Assembly (NCBI GenBank): GCA_002495625.1
Contig: DAGC01000013.1
Coordinates: 1-64,000 of the forward strand
DNA: 64,000 nt
Reading direction: 5' to 3'
From: Methanobacterium sp. UBA375
GTDB taxonomy: Archaea > Methanobacteriota > Methanobacteria > Methanobacteriales > Methanobacteriaceae
Shown in pieces: positions 37,649 to 46,210 of the stretch. The stretch's first letter is position 1, and each line of letters opens with the position of its first letter. The notes under the pieces are model-generated. The model was given only the letters and a program-made list of their open reading frames with translations, had not been told where the DNA came from and searched no databases. Made by a program: the position numbers and the translations under genes.

Positions 37649-38434
37649 ATGAACAAATACACGGTACTGAAAAAACTCATTGATGGAGAAGAAACACTGA
37701 TCATACCCGATGCTTTTAATCCACTAAGTGCCAAATTAATTGAATACACAGGATTTAAAGCTGTGCAGTGTTCAGGGTACAGTTTTGCAATGGCCGCCGG
37801 ATATGAAAGTGAGGTAGATGTTTCACTTGAAGAAAATCTTATTTCAACCCGGAAAATAGTAGAATCAGTAGATGTACCAGTTATGGCCGATGCAGAGGAT
37901 GGATATGGCGGTCCTGAAGATGTTTCTGGTACGGTTGGTAGGTTTATCGATACCGGTGTTGCCGGCCTTAACCTGGAAGACCAGATCCCGGACGGAAAAC
38001 ATACAGTGTCTGTAGTTGATGAAGACTTAATGATGCAGAAAATCATAGCTGCCCGGGAAACAGCGGAAATAAAGGACGTTCCTGACTTCATAATAAACAG
38101 CCGTACAGATGCATTAAAATCTACTGATAGTAGAGAGGACGGATTGGAGATTGCAATAGAACGTGCAAATCAATATTTAAGCGCTGGAGCCGATTTAGCA
38201 TTCATTACCTATGTGGAAACCCTCGATGAGGTCAAACAGATTGTCCGGGAAGTTAAAGGTCCGGTAAGTATCGCTGCCGGACTGCAGTATAACATTAAAA
38301 ATTTTACTTTGAATGATCTACAAAGTTGCGGGGTGGCTAGAGTTAGTCTACCTACTCTACTGGTAGTTTCAAGTGTAGATGCCATGGAGAAAGCTCTTAA
38401 TCTCATAATCAGCGATGAACTACACACGATTTAA
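37649..38434 (+). CDS. Isocitrate lyase/PEP mutase family protein
   Basis: 261 residues of the ICL/PEPM superfamily: IIPDAFNPLSAKLIEYTGFK, a Mg-binding acidic loop DAEDGYGGPEDV, GLNLEDQIPDGKH, FIINSRTDA and YVETLDEVKQIVREVKGPVS. Related enzymes make or break C-C or C-P bonds (PEP mutase, oxaloacetate decarboxylase, carboxyvinyl-type lyases). The flanking arsenic genes raise the idea of an organoarsenical step, but this is inference. ATG at 37649 follows GGTGAGAAGGGG; a TTG 21 bases earlier is unlikely. Confidence 0.8.
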   Translation: MNKYTVLKKLIDGEETLIIPDAFNPLSAKLIEYTGFKAVQCSGYSFAMAAGYESEVDVSLEENLISTRKIVESVDVPVMADAEDGYGGPEDVSGTVGRFIDTGVAGLNLEDQIPDGKHTVSVVDEDLMMQKIIAARETAEIKDVPDFIINSRTDALKSTDSREDGLEIAIERANQYLSAGADLAFITYVETLDEVKQIVREVKGPVSIAAGLQYNIKNFTLNDLQSCGVARVSLPTLLVVSSVDAMEKALNLIISDELHTI

Positions 38435-38456
38435 AAAATTTAAATATGGTGGGAAT

Positions 38457-39212
38457 GTGAAAGAAAAAGAAATAAAAGAATCAGTTAAGGATAGATACTC
38501 AAAAATAGCCACTGGAGAAGAACAAACCTGTTCATGCTGTTCAGGATCTCCAGATATTATGGAACAGGCCAAAGCTGCCGGTTACACTGTGGATGAAATT
38601 AAAAGCATCCCTGAAGAAGCCATATTTGGACTGGGCTGCGGAAACCCCACTGCCCTGGCCGAGATAAACGAAGGAGAAACCGTGTTAGACCTCGGCTCGG
38701 GTGGAGGAATAGACGTCTTCCTTGCCGCCAACAAAGTAGGGGAAAATGGTAAAGTAGTTGGTGTGGATATGACCGAAGAAATGGTCCAGACAGCAGTTAA
38801 AAATGCAGAAAGAGGTAATTACACCAACGTCGAGTTTAAACTGGGCGAAATCGAGAACCTGCCCTTAGAAGACAATTCCATAGACCTCATCATCAGTAAT
38901 TGTGTTATCAACCTAACCCCTGATAAGTTGGTAGCATACCGGGAAGCATTTAGAGTCCTGAAACCTGGCGGAAGAATCTTGGTCTCAGATTTAGTCACTT
39001 TAGGTGACCTTCCCGATGAGATAAGAAGAAGCTTCTCGGCCTGGTCAGCCTGTGTTGGTGGAGCCGTGAAAAAAGAGGAATATCTAAACATCATAAAAAA
39101 AGCAGGATTTTCCGCTGTTGAGATAATAGGATCACATTACTTCACCGAACCACGAATGGACGTCCGATTAGAAGGTAAAATCCTCAGCATAGAGGTTAAG
39201 GCAAATAAGTAA
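38457..39212 (+). CDS. arsM: Arsenite S-adenosylmethionine methyltransferase
   Basis: 251 residues. Class I methyltransferase with SAM motif VLDLGSGGGIDVFLA and the three arsenite-binding cysteines Cys61 (GLGCGNP), Cys149 (ISNCVINL) and Cys199 (WSACVGG), in the spacing expected for ArsM. An extra cysteine cluster near the start (CSCCSG) is also usual. Methylates As(III) to mono- and dimethylated forms. I chose GTG at 38457, which follows GGTGGGAAT and gives the family start; an upstream ATG in frame lies within the previous gene. Confidence 0.93.
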   Translation: MKEKEIKESVKDRYSKIATGEEQTCSCCSGSPDIMEQAKAAGYTVDEIKSIPEEAIFGLGCGNPTALAEINEGETVLDLGSGGGIDVFLAANKVGENGKVVGVDMTEEMVQTAVKNAERGNYTNVEFKLGEIENLPLEDNSIDLIISNCVINLTPDKLVAYREAFRVLKPGGRILVSDLVTLGDLPDEIRRSFSAWSACVGGAVKKEEYLNIIKKAGFSAVEIIGSHYFTEPRMDVRLEGKILSIEVKANK

Positions 39213-39246
39213 ACCTTCTAAGATAAAGTTTGAGGAGAACTCTGTT

Positions 39247-40338
39247 TTGAAAGACGATATTACCACAGAAGTTACCGACCAAATCTGCGACGCACCTCGA
39301 TTAGGGTTTATAGACAGATATTTAACCCTCTGGATTTTCTTAGCCATGGCTGCTGGTGTCTCCATAGGATACTTTTTTCCAGGAGTAGAATCAACTATCA
39401 ACCAATTCTCGGTTGGGACCACCAGTATTCCTATTGCTATCGGGTTGATTTTGATGATTTACCCTCCCCTGGCTAAGGTCCGATATGAAGAGCTGGGAGA
39501 AGTCTTCAAAGACACCAAAATATTGGGCCTATCTTTAACTCAAAACTGGATCATCGGGCCCATCTTAATGTTTGTACTGGCCATAGTTTTCCTGCACGAT
39601 TACCCGGAGTATATGGTCGGTTTAATATTAATCGGCCTGGCACGCTGTATCGCCATGGTCATCGTTTGGAATGAACTGGCAAAGGGAGATACAGAATATG
39701 CCGCTGGTTTAGTGGCTTTCAACAGTGTATTTCAGGTATTCTTCTACAGCGTCTATGCTTATGTCTTCATCACCGTGTTACCGCCTTTATTCGGTATACA
39801 GGGAAGTGTAGTCGATATCAGTATATTGCAAATAGCGGAAAGTGTCTTCATATACCTTGGAATCCCATTTATAGCGGGAATATTGACCAGGTACTTCCTG
39901 GTTAAAAGGAAAGGAAAAGAGTGGTACCATGAAAAATTCATACCTAAAATAAGCCCAATAACCTTGATAGCGCTTTTATTTACCATAATCATAATGTTCA
40001 GCTTGAAGGGTAATTACATAGTCCAGATACCCTTTGATGTGGTGATTATAGCCATTCCACTTCTGATCTACTTCCTGGTGATGTTCTTTATCACATTCTT
40101 AATGGGGTATAAGATTGGGGCAGATTACTCTAAAACCTCGGCATTGTCATTTACTGCCGCAAGTAACAATTTTGAACTGGCGATTGCAGTGGCGGTGGCT
40201 GTATTTGGGATCGGATCGGGAGTGGCCTTTGCTGCGGTAATCGGGCCACTAATAGAAGTTCCTGTGCTGATAAGTCTGGTAAATGTAGCGTTGATCTTCC
40301 AGAAACGCTACTTTGGTGTTAAAAATAGTGATCAATAA
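39247..40338 (+). CDS. acr3: Arsenite efflux permease, ACR3 family
   Basis: 363 residues with about ten transmembrane helices. Conserved ACR3 features include YPPLAKVRYEEL, the essential Cys in GLARCIAMVIVWNELAKGD, and AASNNFELAIAVAVAVFG. Exports arsenite, probably by antiport with H+. Starts with TTG after GAGGAG, 34 bases behind arsM in the same direction, so cotranscribed with the methyltransferase. Confidence 0.93.
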   Translation: MKDDITTEVTDQICDAPRLGFIDRYLTLWIFLAMAAGVSIGYFFPGVESTINQFSVGTTSIPIAIGLILMIYPPLAKVRYEELGEVFKDTKILGLSLTQNWIIGPILMFVLAIVFLHDYPEYMVGLILIGLARCIAMVIVWNELAKGDTEYAAGLVAFNSVFQVFFYSVYAYVFITVLPPLFGIQGSVVDISILQIAESVFIYLGIPFIAGILTRYFLVKRKGKEWYHEKFIPKISPITLIALLFTIIIMFSLKGNYIVQIPFDVVIIAIPLLIYFLVMFFITFLMGYKIGADYSKTSALSFTAASNNFELAIAVAVAVFGIGSGVAFAAVIGPLIEVPVLISLVNVALIFQKRYFGVKNSDQ

Positions 40339-40406
40339 TCCTACAATAAACTTATTTTTAAGTTAAAAAATTTAATATAAACCTACCATTAAATGATCAT
40401 AACATC

Positions 40407-40814
40407 ATGACCCCCAATCCTGACCAGGCTGATCGACTGTTAAAGAAGCAGATATTCAGCCTGAACCGACACCTCCCCAAACAGAGAAAAAATCTTAAAG
40501 AACTGCTCGAGGAGGATAAACCCCACGTTATAGGGGCTGACGGGACCAGACACCGTTTTAAGAGGGATGAACTTAAAAGGATTGCTAAGATAATCCCTGA
40601 AAAAGATCAGAGTCGTCTAAAGCTGCCCATCTATCTGGAGATAGAATCAGAGACCTCGGGAACCCGGGTGGCCGGTGATTTGGAATTAAAAATCCTGTGC
40701 AATATACTAAAACTCGAAGACTGTGGGAGGGAAATGTATATCTACCGGCCGGATCTGAAGATAATCAGGAGAGAACTACCAACCACAACACAGTACATTT
40801 TTTTAGTGAGATGA
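40407..40814 (+). CDS. UPF0216/DUF61 family protein
   Basis: 135 residues: LNRHLPKQRKNLKELLEEDK, KLPIYLEIESETSGTRVAGD and GREMYIYRPDLKIIRRELPT identify the archaeal UPF0216 (DUF61) family, of unknown role. Followed after six bases by a small membrane-protein gene, with which it likely forms an operon. Confidence 0.8.
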   Translation: MTPNPDQADRLLKKQIFSLNRHLPKQRKNLKELLEEDKPHVIGADGTRHRFKRDELKRIAKIIPEKDQSRLKLPIYLEIESETSGTRVAGDLELKILCNILKLEDCGREMYIYRPDLKIIRRELPTTTQYIFLVR

Positions 40815-40820
40815 AAAACA

Positions 40821-40976
40821 ATGGAATTCAAAGAATTTGACCTGGAAGACATTAAGAAAGACCCGGATAAGAGGGCTAAGTTATTTCTTTTATGGGCAAT
40901 CGTCCAGATATCAATCCCCATACTCATAGCCGTGGGTGTAATCCTGTTTATGCTGATAAGATTAGGAGTTATTTAA
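40821..40976 (+). CDS. Small single-helix membrane protein
   Basis: 51 residues: a charged N-terminus (MEFKEFDLEDIKKDPDKRAK) and one long hydrophobic helix (AIVQISIPILIAVGVILFML). Starts six bases after the DUF61 gene. Conserved position next to DUF61 is plausible but not something I can confirm. Confidence 0.6.
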   Translation: MEFKEFDLEDIKKDPDKRAKLFLLWAIVQISIPILIAVGVILFMLIRLGVI

Positions 40977-41000
40977 TCTCAATTTTTTCTAAAAGTAATT

Positions 41001-42158
41001 TTAAATTAGTGTAGGATTCAAGTTACTGTAAACATCCTCCACCCTTTTCCTCGCCGAATAAACGGCATCCTCCAGAACCCTGCTGGAACTTATCACAGTG
41101 ACTACTGGCTCTCCTTCTTCTATAATAACATTTTCTGCCGGTAAGTCATACACATCTTTGAAATCTAGTTTTCCCACCTGGGACTGCTCCCGGGCGTGGA
41201 CGATCATCTTCACTGCGAAACTTGAAGGTTGGGGGACGTCCATTAAATCCCCCTGGCATGCTCTGATATGTGCCTCGGCCATGTTGATGTTTAAGCTTTG
41301 CTCTGCACATTCCATGGTCCCCTGTATGCGTGGGTTTACCTCTATAACAAATAATCCATCATCATTAAGGATGAAATCAACTCCGTTGGAGCCGATTAGT
41401 TTCAGGTAGTCTATTATTTCTTCTGCAGCCTTGGATATCTCCTCGGCAATGTCTCCATCTGTTAAAGGGGCGATATTACCACAGTAACCATAGGGCTCCT
41501 TCTGACACAGATCCTTATCTCCTATGATCTGCTGACTGGTTAAAATGGTTCTTGATTCACTCCCGGTTGCAAGTACTGAGGAGCTTAAATTTAAGCCGAT
41601 TAACTTCTCCTGGAGCAGGAAATTTTTAAAATCAATATCTTCCCCCTCACTTAATTCCCGTTCCAACTTACCCAATTCCCTTATCCCATAGCCACCAGAA
41701 CCCTGGACTGGTTTAATTATGAAATCTTTATCAGGGTAATTACCGGCTATTTCAACCGCTTCCCCTATATCAGACACATCAAAAGTTAAAGGAAGATTGA
41801 ATTTATCTTTAAGCTTCTGGTAAAGGCGAAATTTATCATCAGCATCTTCAACAGATTTATTCCCCATGATCTTACCTTTAGGGAAACTATCCAGTGAAAC
41901 ACCGGCCAGGCAAATTACAGAATCGGCTTCTCCTAAAAAATCAGCTGCCATTTCCTCAACTTCCCCTGACTTGAACCTCTCTTTGAAGTTACCGCAGGAC
42001 TGGTAGGGTTCCTGGCTTAAAATAGATCGGTACTGGTCTACACAGGGTTTAAGGTCCATGACCCCGAAGTAATCGGCAGAATAGACGGTGTATCCTAGTT
42101 TCTTTAAAGAACAGGCTACGGGGCGGGTGTTAATCCCGGCCACCAGTATGTTTTCCAT
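41001..42158 (-). CDS. ATP-grasp carboligase of unknown substrate (COG2232-like)
   Basis: 385 residues. N-terminal Rossmann-like domain (ILVAGINTRPVACSLKKLGY) and a complete ATP-grasp core: DFIIKPVQGSGGYGIRELG (ATP-binding loop), GSNGVDFILNDDGLFVIEVN (Mg ligands) and PRIQGTMEC. ATP-grasp enzymes of this group join a carboxylate to an amine or thiol; the members in methanogens are not characterised, and some sit with tetrahydromethanopterin genes. Monocistronic, with tRNA-Gln directly upstream on the same strand. Confidence 0.75.
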   Translation of the reverse strand: MENILVAGINTRPVACSLKKLGYTVYSADYFGVMDLKPCVDQYRSILSQEPYQSCGNFKERFKSGEVEEMAADFLGEADSVICLAGVSLDSFPKGKIMGNKSVEDADDKFRLYQKLKDKFNLPLTFDVSDIGEAVEIAGNYPDKDFIIKPVQGSGGYGIRELGKLERELSEGEDIDFKNFLLQEKLIGLNLSSSVLATGSESRTILTSQQIIGDKDLCQKEPYGYCGNIAPLTDGDIAEEISKAAEEIIDYLKLIGSNGVDFILNDDGLFVIEVNPRIQGTMECAEQSLNINMAEAHIRACQGDLMDVPQPSSFAVKMIVHAREQSQVGKLDFKDVYDLPAENVIIEEGEPVVTVISSSRVLEDAVYSARKRVEDVYSNLNPTLI

Positions 42159-42180
42159 AGGATTACCACGTTAGAATGGA

Positions 42181-42252
<72 letters not shown>

Positions 42253-42333
42253 AAAACTTATTTAGAAACAAATAAACCGCACGTGCGGTATTCTCCTTTA
42301 AGTTGAATGTAGTATTTAAATTTATCTGAAGGG

Positions 42334-42453
42334 GAAACGTACCATTAAAATTTACCAATACCAGAAATGTACCATCATAATTCATTGAAACCTGAAATGT
42401 ATCATCATAACTTATTTAAACTTAAAAATACAATCATAACTATCCAAACATGA
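42334..42453. repeat. Four tandem copies of a 30-bp repeat
   Basis: Units begin at 42334, 42364, 42394 and 42424, exactly 30 bp apart: each starts GAAAYGTACCATYATAAT-like (the last is decayed). There are no spacers, so it is not a CRISPR. It lies between tRNA-Gln and the Cas4-like gene in a gene-free stretch of 230 bases. Confidence 0.7.
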
Positions 42454-42482
42454 AAAAATAACAGTTAACCATACCTTACGAT

Positions 42483-43148
42483 TTAATACTCTGCCTTGCG
42501 ATCGCATCTCAATGCAAATCGGCAGCTCCTGCATTTTTTAGGATTTTTAGTGGCTATGTAATCAATCCTACCGTCTAAAAGACTGTGAACCCTATTTATT
42601 ACTTCCAGTACCGCTTTTTCTGCCTGCTCATCAAAGTAAGCGGACCAGAATATGTTGTCCGTACCCCTCTCCCGGAGGGAGGCTACTATCCTTCTATCCT
42701 CCTGGACTCTGTCTTTGAAGGCCAGGCAGTACCCGAATACCTGGTTTATGCTGGAAGGATAGGCCCTGTTTCCTGGTTTATCGTCTATGATTATGAACTC
42801 GTCAGGGGTCATCCAGACCTCGTCTATGAATCCCCTTATACCGTACCGGGCTGATTCCACGGGTAGTTCCCGGGAGAAGATTTCAGCAGTAAGCGAGGTC
42901 TCCAGCATCTCCTCGAAGGATGCTGGTTCAGCATCTTTCTGGAATTCTTTTTCCAGATCAGCATGTCCCTTGGTCCCCTCCATCATGGCCTTGGTCGGCT
43001 TGGCTGCTATTCCCTTGACATTTTCCAGGAAGATGCAGTATTCACAGTAGGCCTGGGTGTTGAGCCAGCTGATGGGGAAGTTGTTCTGGTCTTCTATCAC
43101 GTTGACCTTGCTGATGCTTGGATGGGGGGTTCCCTTGAAGATTCTCAT
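42483..43148 (-). CDS. Cas4/Dna2-like PD-(D/E)XK nuclease, not next to a CRISPR
   Basis: 221 residues. Cas4-like layout: an N-terminal Cys pair (AYCEYCIF), nuclease acid residues in GIRGFIDEVWMTPDEFIIID with the Lys of DDKPG, a Gln-Tyr motif region (SINQVFGYCLAF) and a C-terminal Cys triplet (KKCRSCRFALRC) that should hold an Fe-S cluster with the first pair. Expected activity is single-strand DNA exonuclease. There are no cas genes or array around it, so it may act in DNA repair. Confidence 0.75.
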   Translation of the reverse strand: MRIFKGTPHPSISKVNVIEDQNNFPISWLNTQAYCEYCIFLENVKGIAAKPTKAMMEGTKGHADLEKEFQKDAEPASFEEMLETSLTAEIFSRELPVESARYGIRGFIDEVWMTPDEFIIIDDKPGNRAYPSSINQVFGYCLAFKDRVQEDRRIVASLRERGTDNIFWSAYFDEQAEKAVLEVINRVHSLLDGRIDYIATKNPKKCRSCRFALRCDRKAEY

Positions 43149-43279
43149 GTTTTCACATTTAATATTTTCTAATTTTGGTCTTATAAATGAATGCGGAGTG
43201 TTTGAGAAGTAATAAAATTTTACATAAAAAGTCTATTAAGATAGTTTTATTCACCGTCTACAGGTCCTTAACCCAGTCT

Positions 43280-43849
43280 TTATTCCTGGTTCTCCTGGTC
43301 CCTCATCTCCCGGCTGGAGAAACGGCTTTTTATTGAATTCCATATATCCTGTTCCTTCTTCGAATTAGATTCATCTTCTAATTTGATCTTTTCAAGGTGG
43401 GTCTCGTATAACCCCTTTAAATCCTTATGATCCTTCATTATCTGCTGTAGCTGGCTTTTAAGCTTCTGGTTTTCCTCCTCGAGTGTGGTGGTTTTTTCCA
43501 CCTCCAGGCGTAACTTCTTGTTGGTCTTGGCATTTTTACTTACCAGGACCTTATAGGATCTTGATAGTTCACCATGCTTCCACTCTAAATCTGCAAGTTC
43601 TTTTTTATATCCGACAATGAGCTCCTTATGTTGCTCAAGATCTTCCAGTTGGGATTTCACTTCCGCCTCGATCAGACCCTCAAAGTAGTTTTGTGGTATG
43701 ACGTAAACCTCTTCACTGCAGACCAGATTATCAGACCTCTTCAGGGGAACCTGGTACTGGTTGTACTCGTACGTCTTCTGCTCCCCACCAACAGTCTTCT
43801 TGGTCTTCTTCTTATAACATTTCACCGTTGATTTAATTAAATCTACCAT
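43280..43849 (-). CDS. Coiled-coil protein of unknown function
   Basis: 189 residues: a basic N-terminus (KSTVKCYKKKTKKTVGGEQK), a segment YQVPLKRSDNLVCSEEVYVI, then a long coiled coil with heptads up to about residue 165. It may recognise a surface or scaffold partner. No enzymatic motif is visible. It has its own AT-rich promoter region at 43850-43966. Confidence 0.55.
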   Translation of the reverse strand: MVDLIKSTVKCYKKKTKKTVGGEQKTYEYNQYQVPLKRSDNLVCSEEVYVIPQNYFEGLIEAEVKSQLEDLEQHKELIVGYKKELADLEWKHGELSRSYKVLVSKNAKTNKKLRLEVEKTTTLEEENQKLKSQLQQIMKDHKDLKGLYETHLEKIKLEDESNSKKEQDIWNSIKSRFSSREMRDQENQE

Positions 43850-44083
43850 GTAAATTCTCCAAAATATAAATTCTCAACAGATCAACCTTTCTAAGTCTCC
43901 TAAAGATGTATAAAAACTATAAATTTTTCTAATGTAGACTAAATTCTATATTGGTAGTGGGGACTTTTATCTTTTTTGAAATAAATTTCCCGATAAGATC
44001 TGGATAATAGGTTGTGGTATACTCTCTAAAGTTGGATTACCATGTAATAAAATGAGAAAAAAAGTGAAACGAATTAAGCGGTT

Positions 44084-44357
44084 GCTAGTAGTATTTTCTA
44101 TTGGAGGGATTTCATCTGGCACCAGCACCCGGAGACTGATGATGTATTTATAGCCATTGAGGGGAGCTTCAAGCTCACTACCAGGGATAAGGTGTTGGAT
44201 ATTAAGGAAGGTGAGATGATCGTGGGTACCCCTGGGAGTTGAGCACAAGCCTATCTGTGAGGAAGAATGCTGTGTTATGCTGATTGAGCCGAAGGAAACA
44301 GTCCACACTGGAAGTGCCGGTGAAGAATTAACCGATACAGAACTGGAATGGATTTGA
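44084..44357 (+). pseudogene. Cupin (mannose-6-phosphate-isomerase-like) gene with one frameshift
   Basis: The frame reads FYWRDFIWHQHPETDDVFIA (cupin motif 1 with metal-binding His residues), IEGSFKLTTRDKVLDIKEGE, then an extra G in GTGGGTACC near 44226 shifts it. The other frame continues VPLGVEHKPICEEECCVMLI and EPKETVHTGSAGEE to a TGA at 44355. Removing that one base restores the domain, so it is recently inactivated or a sequencing error. No convincing start codon or N-terminus is visible upstream. Confidence 0.8.
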
Positions 44358-44436
44358 TACTGGTTGAAAAAATTAAACCGTAGGTTTAAATATCAAAATC
44401 CCCTAATAGAATGTGTTTGAAGAGAATTTCAACAGG

Positions 44437-44510
44437 GGGCCCGTAGCTTAGTCTGGCAGAGCGCTCGGCTCTTAACCGAGTTGTCGCGGGTTCAATTCCC
44501 GTCGGGCCCG
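44437..44510 (+). tRNA. tRNA-Lys (anticodon CTT)
   Basis: Acceptor GGGCCCG/CGGGCCC, anticodon stem CTCGG/CCGAG with loop CTCTTAA giving anticodon CTT, T-arm CGGGTTCAATTCCCG. 74 bases, discriminator G, followed by a T-run (about 44519-44526) as expected for termination. Confidence 0.95.
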
Positions 44511-44891
44511 TCATATCCTTTTTTTATCCAGATCCATTTTTTTAAATATTTACATTAACAAACCATGTCAAGATGTATCTCTTTACGGATTGAATGGGAT
44601 AATTTTTATTAATGAGACGTATGTTTCGGGACATATTATTCTTGAAGTATTCTTGGATTATAAAAAAAATTTACTTCGTAATATGTAGATATAAAGAAAT
44701 AAAAAGTCCTAAAAAGGCATGAATATGTAATAAATCAGAAATATATCTGTTAAATTGAAAAAATCCCGTTTTATTCATGTTTTGGGCTATATAGAGTGAG
44801 GTTTTTATATCAAATAAACATATTTTTTCTAATTTACAAAAAAATTTTTAATGATCTAATTTAGTTATTAATTCAAAAAATATCTGTACCT
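44511..44891. other. AT-rich gene-free stretch after tRNA-Lys
   Basis: About 380 bases with no plausible gene on either strand. Apart from the T-run after the tRNA I see nothing in it. With the unknown gene to its right it may be what is left of an element that entered next to the tRNA. Confidence 0.4.
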
Positions 44892-46031
44892 TTAATCAAA
44901 ATTATTTGACTCAGACATTCGAACTTCACTATCAAATTTTTTGTAAGGCGATAAATTATAAAGAGTCTTTGATAATTTTATGTCTCCTTCTTTATCCAGT
45001 AAGAAATATGTGATTATTGCGCCACCACTATGGGATAATTCGCTCCACAAGATATTTCTTTTTACTCTATTATTCCCACCAGCATACACAATCCTTAAAT
45101 ATAAAATATAGGTACTTTCATCAACTTCCTCACCATAGATATTATCTGCACCCTCACCTACTATATTGTCTAATATTTCGCCTTGTAAAAATTTCTCTAA
45201 TGGGGTTGTTGCTGTCTCATCAACAGTTGTTAAAACCTCCATCATTTTATCAACTTGACTATTCAAATTTTTTAAATATTCAATTATATCAGATTTATTT
45301 GAACTTTCCGCGCCATTTATTATCCCCTCAGCTATTTTCTTTAATTCTAACAATTCTAATACACTACTTAGAAGGCCATCCGATACATTGGTTTGAAAAG
45401 GAGGATAGATTGGTTTAAGGTTGTTTGATTTTAAAGCCATGACCAGATCTGCAACTAAAGCTTCGTAAACAATTTCTACTTTTTTACCTTTAATTTCAGT
45501 TTCAGTCCTGAAAAGTGAAATTGTATCTATTATAGATTTAACTACACCAGTACCAACAGCTAGAGGTTCTAATGGACTTATAAACATTTCAGTCTGTATT
45601 TTTGTAGGTTCTTCAGCTGGTACGCCTGTAATCTCTATAGTCTCCTTTGCTTTTTCTATTAATTCATCATATCTTTCTTTAAAAAGGTTTATTTGTTTTT
45701 TAAATGTTTTATAGGAGAAAAAAGTGTTGAGATTGTTCTGATCAAAAATAACCACCCTTTTCAGGTTAGGATCATCATAATTTTTAATTTTCCTACAGAT
45801 ATGATTAGCAATTTCAGAAACAGCACGGTAAGTGATAACTTGACATTCAATAGAAACTTCATCATCCACTGTAGTTTTTCCTTCAAGTGCTTTAACATCA
45901 GAAGCAGGTATTTTAGCCTCTAATGCGGCTTTTTCGGCTTCAGCAGCTGCTTTTTTCGCTTCAGCAATTGCCTTTTCCAGATCAGCCCTTTCTTTTTCAT
46001 TTTTTATATCAAGATTATTTTCCTCTGACAT
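44892..46031 (-). CDS. Unknown protein with alanine/lysine coiled-coil N-terminus
   Basis: 379 residues. The first about 45 residues are a charged Ala-rich coiled coil (AIAEAKKAAAEAEKAALEAK). The rest is a mixed soluble domain (ISPLEPLAVGTGVVKSIIDT, DNIVGEGADNIYGEEVDEST, LWSELSHSGGAIITYFLLDK) that I do not recognise. The open frame is clean and AT-rich compared with its right-hand neighbours, which hints at horizontal origin near tRNA-Lys. The start follows GGGGGATG on the minus strand. Confidence 0.6.
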   Translation of the reverse strand: MSEENNLDIKNEKERADLEKAIAEAKKAAAEAEKAALEAKIPASDVKALEGKTTVDDEVSIECQVITYRAVSEIANHICRKIKNYDDPNLKRVVIFDQNNLNTFFSYKTFKKQINLFKERYDELIEKAKETIEITGVPAEEPTKIQTEMFISPLEPLAVGTGVVKSIIDTISLFRTETEIKGKKVEIVYEALVADLVMALKSNNLKPIYPPFQTNVSDGLLSSVLELLELKKIAEGIINGAESSNKSDIIEYLKNLNSQVDKMMEVLTTVDETATTPLEKFLQGEILDNIVGEGADNIYGEEVDESTYILYLRIVYAGGNNRVKRNILWSELSHSGGAIITYFLLDKEGDIKLSKTLYNLSPYKKFDSEVRMSESNNFD

Positions 46032-46210
46032 ATTTCATCCCCCCATACTAAATCTGATATTCCAACATAATATTCAATTAATAAATTATGAAATTTAGAC
46101 AATATTTAATTATTGAATCTAAGCAGGGATAACATGTTTTAGCTAGAAAATGTCAAGATGAACCATCACATGCAATCATAGTAAAAAGAAATTTAAAAAA
46201 TAAATCAATG

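Noticed and set aside
42334..42453. CRISPR array
   Set aside because: The 30-bp units are directly adjacent, with no spacers, and the Cas4-like gene has no cas neighbours.
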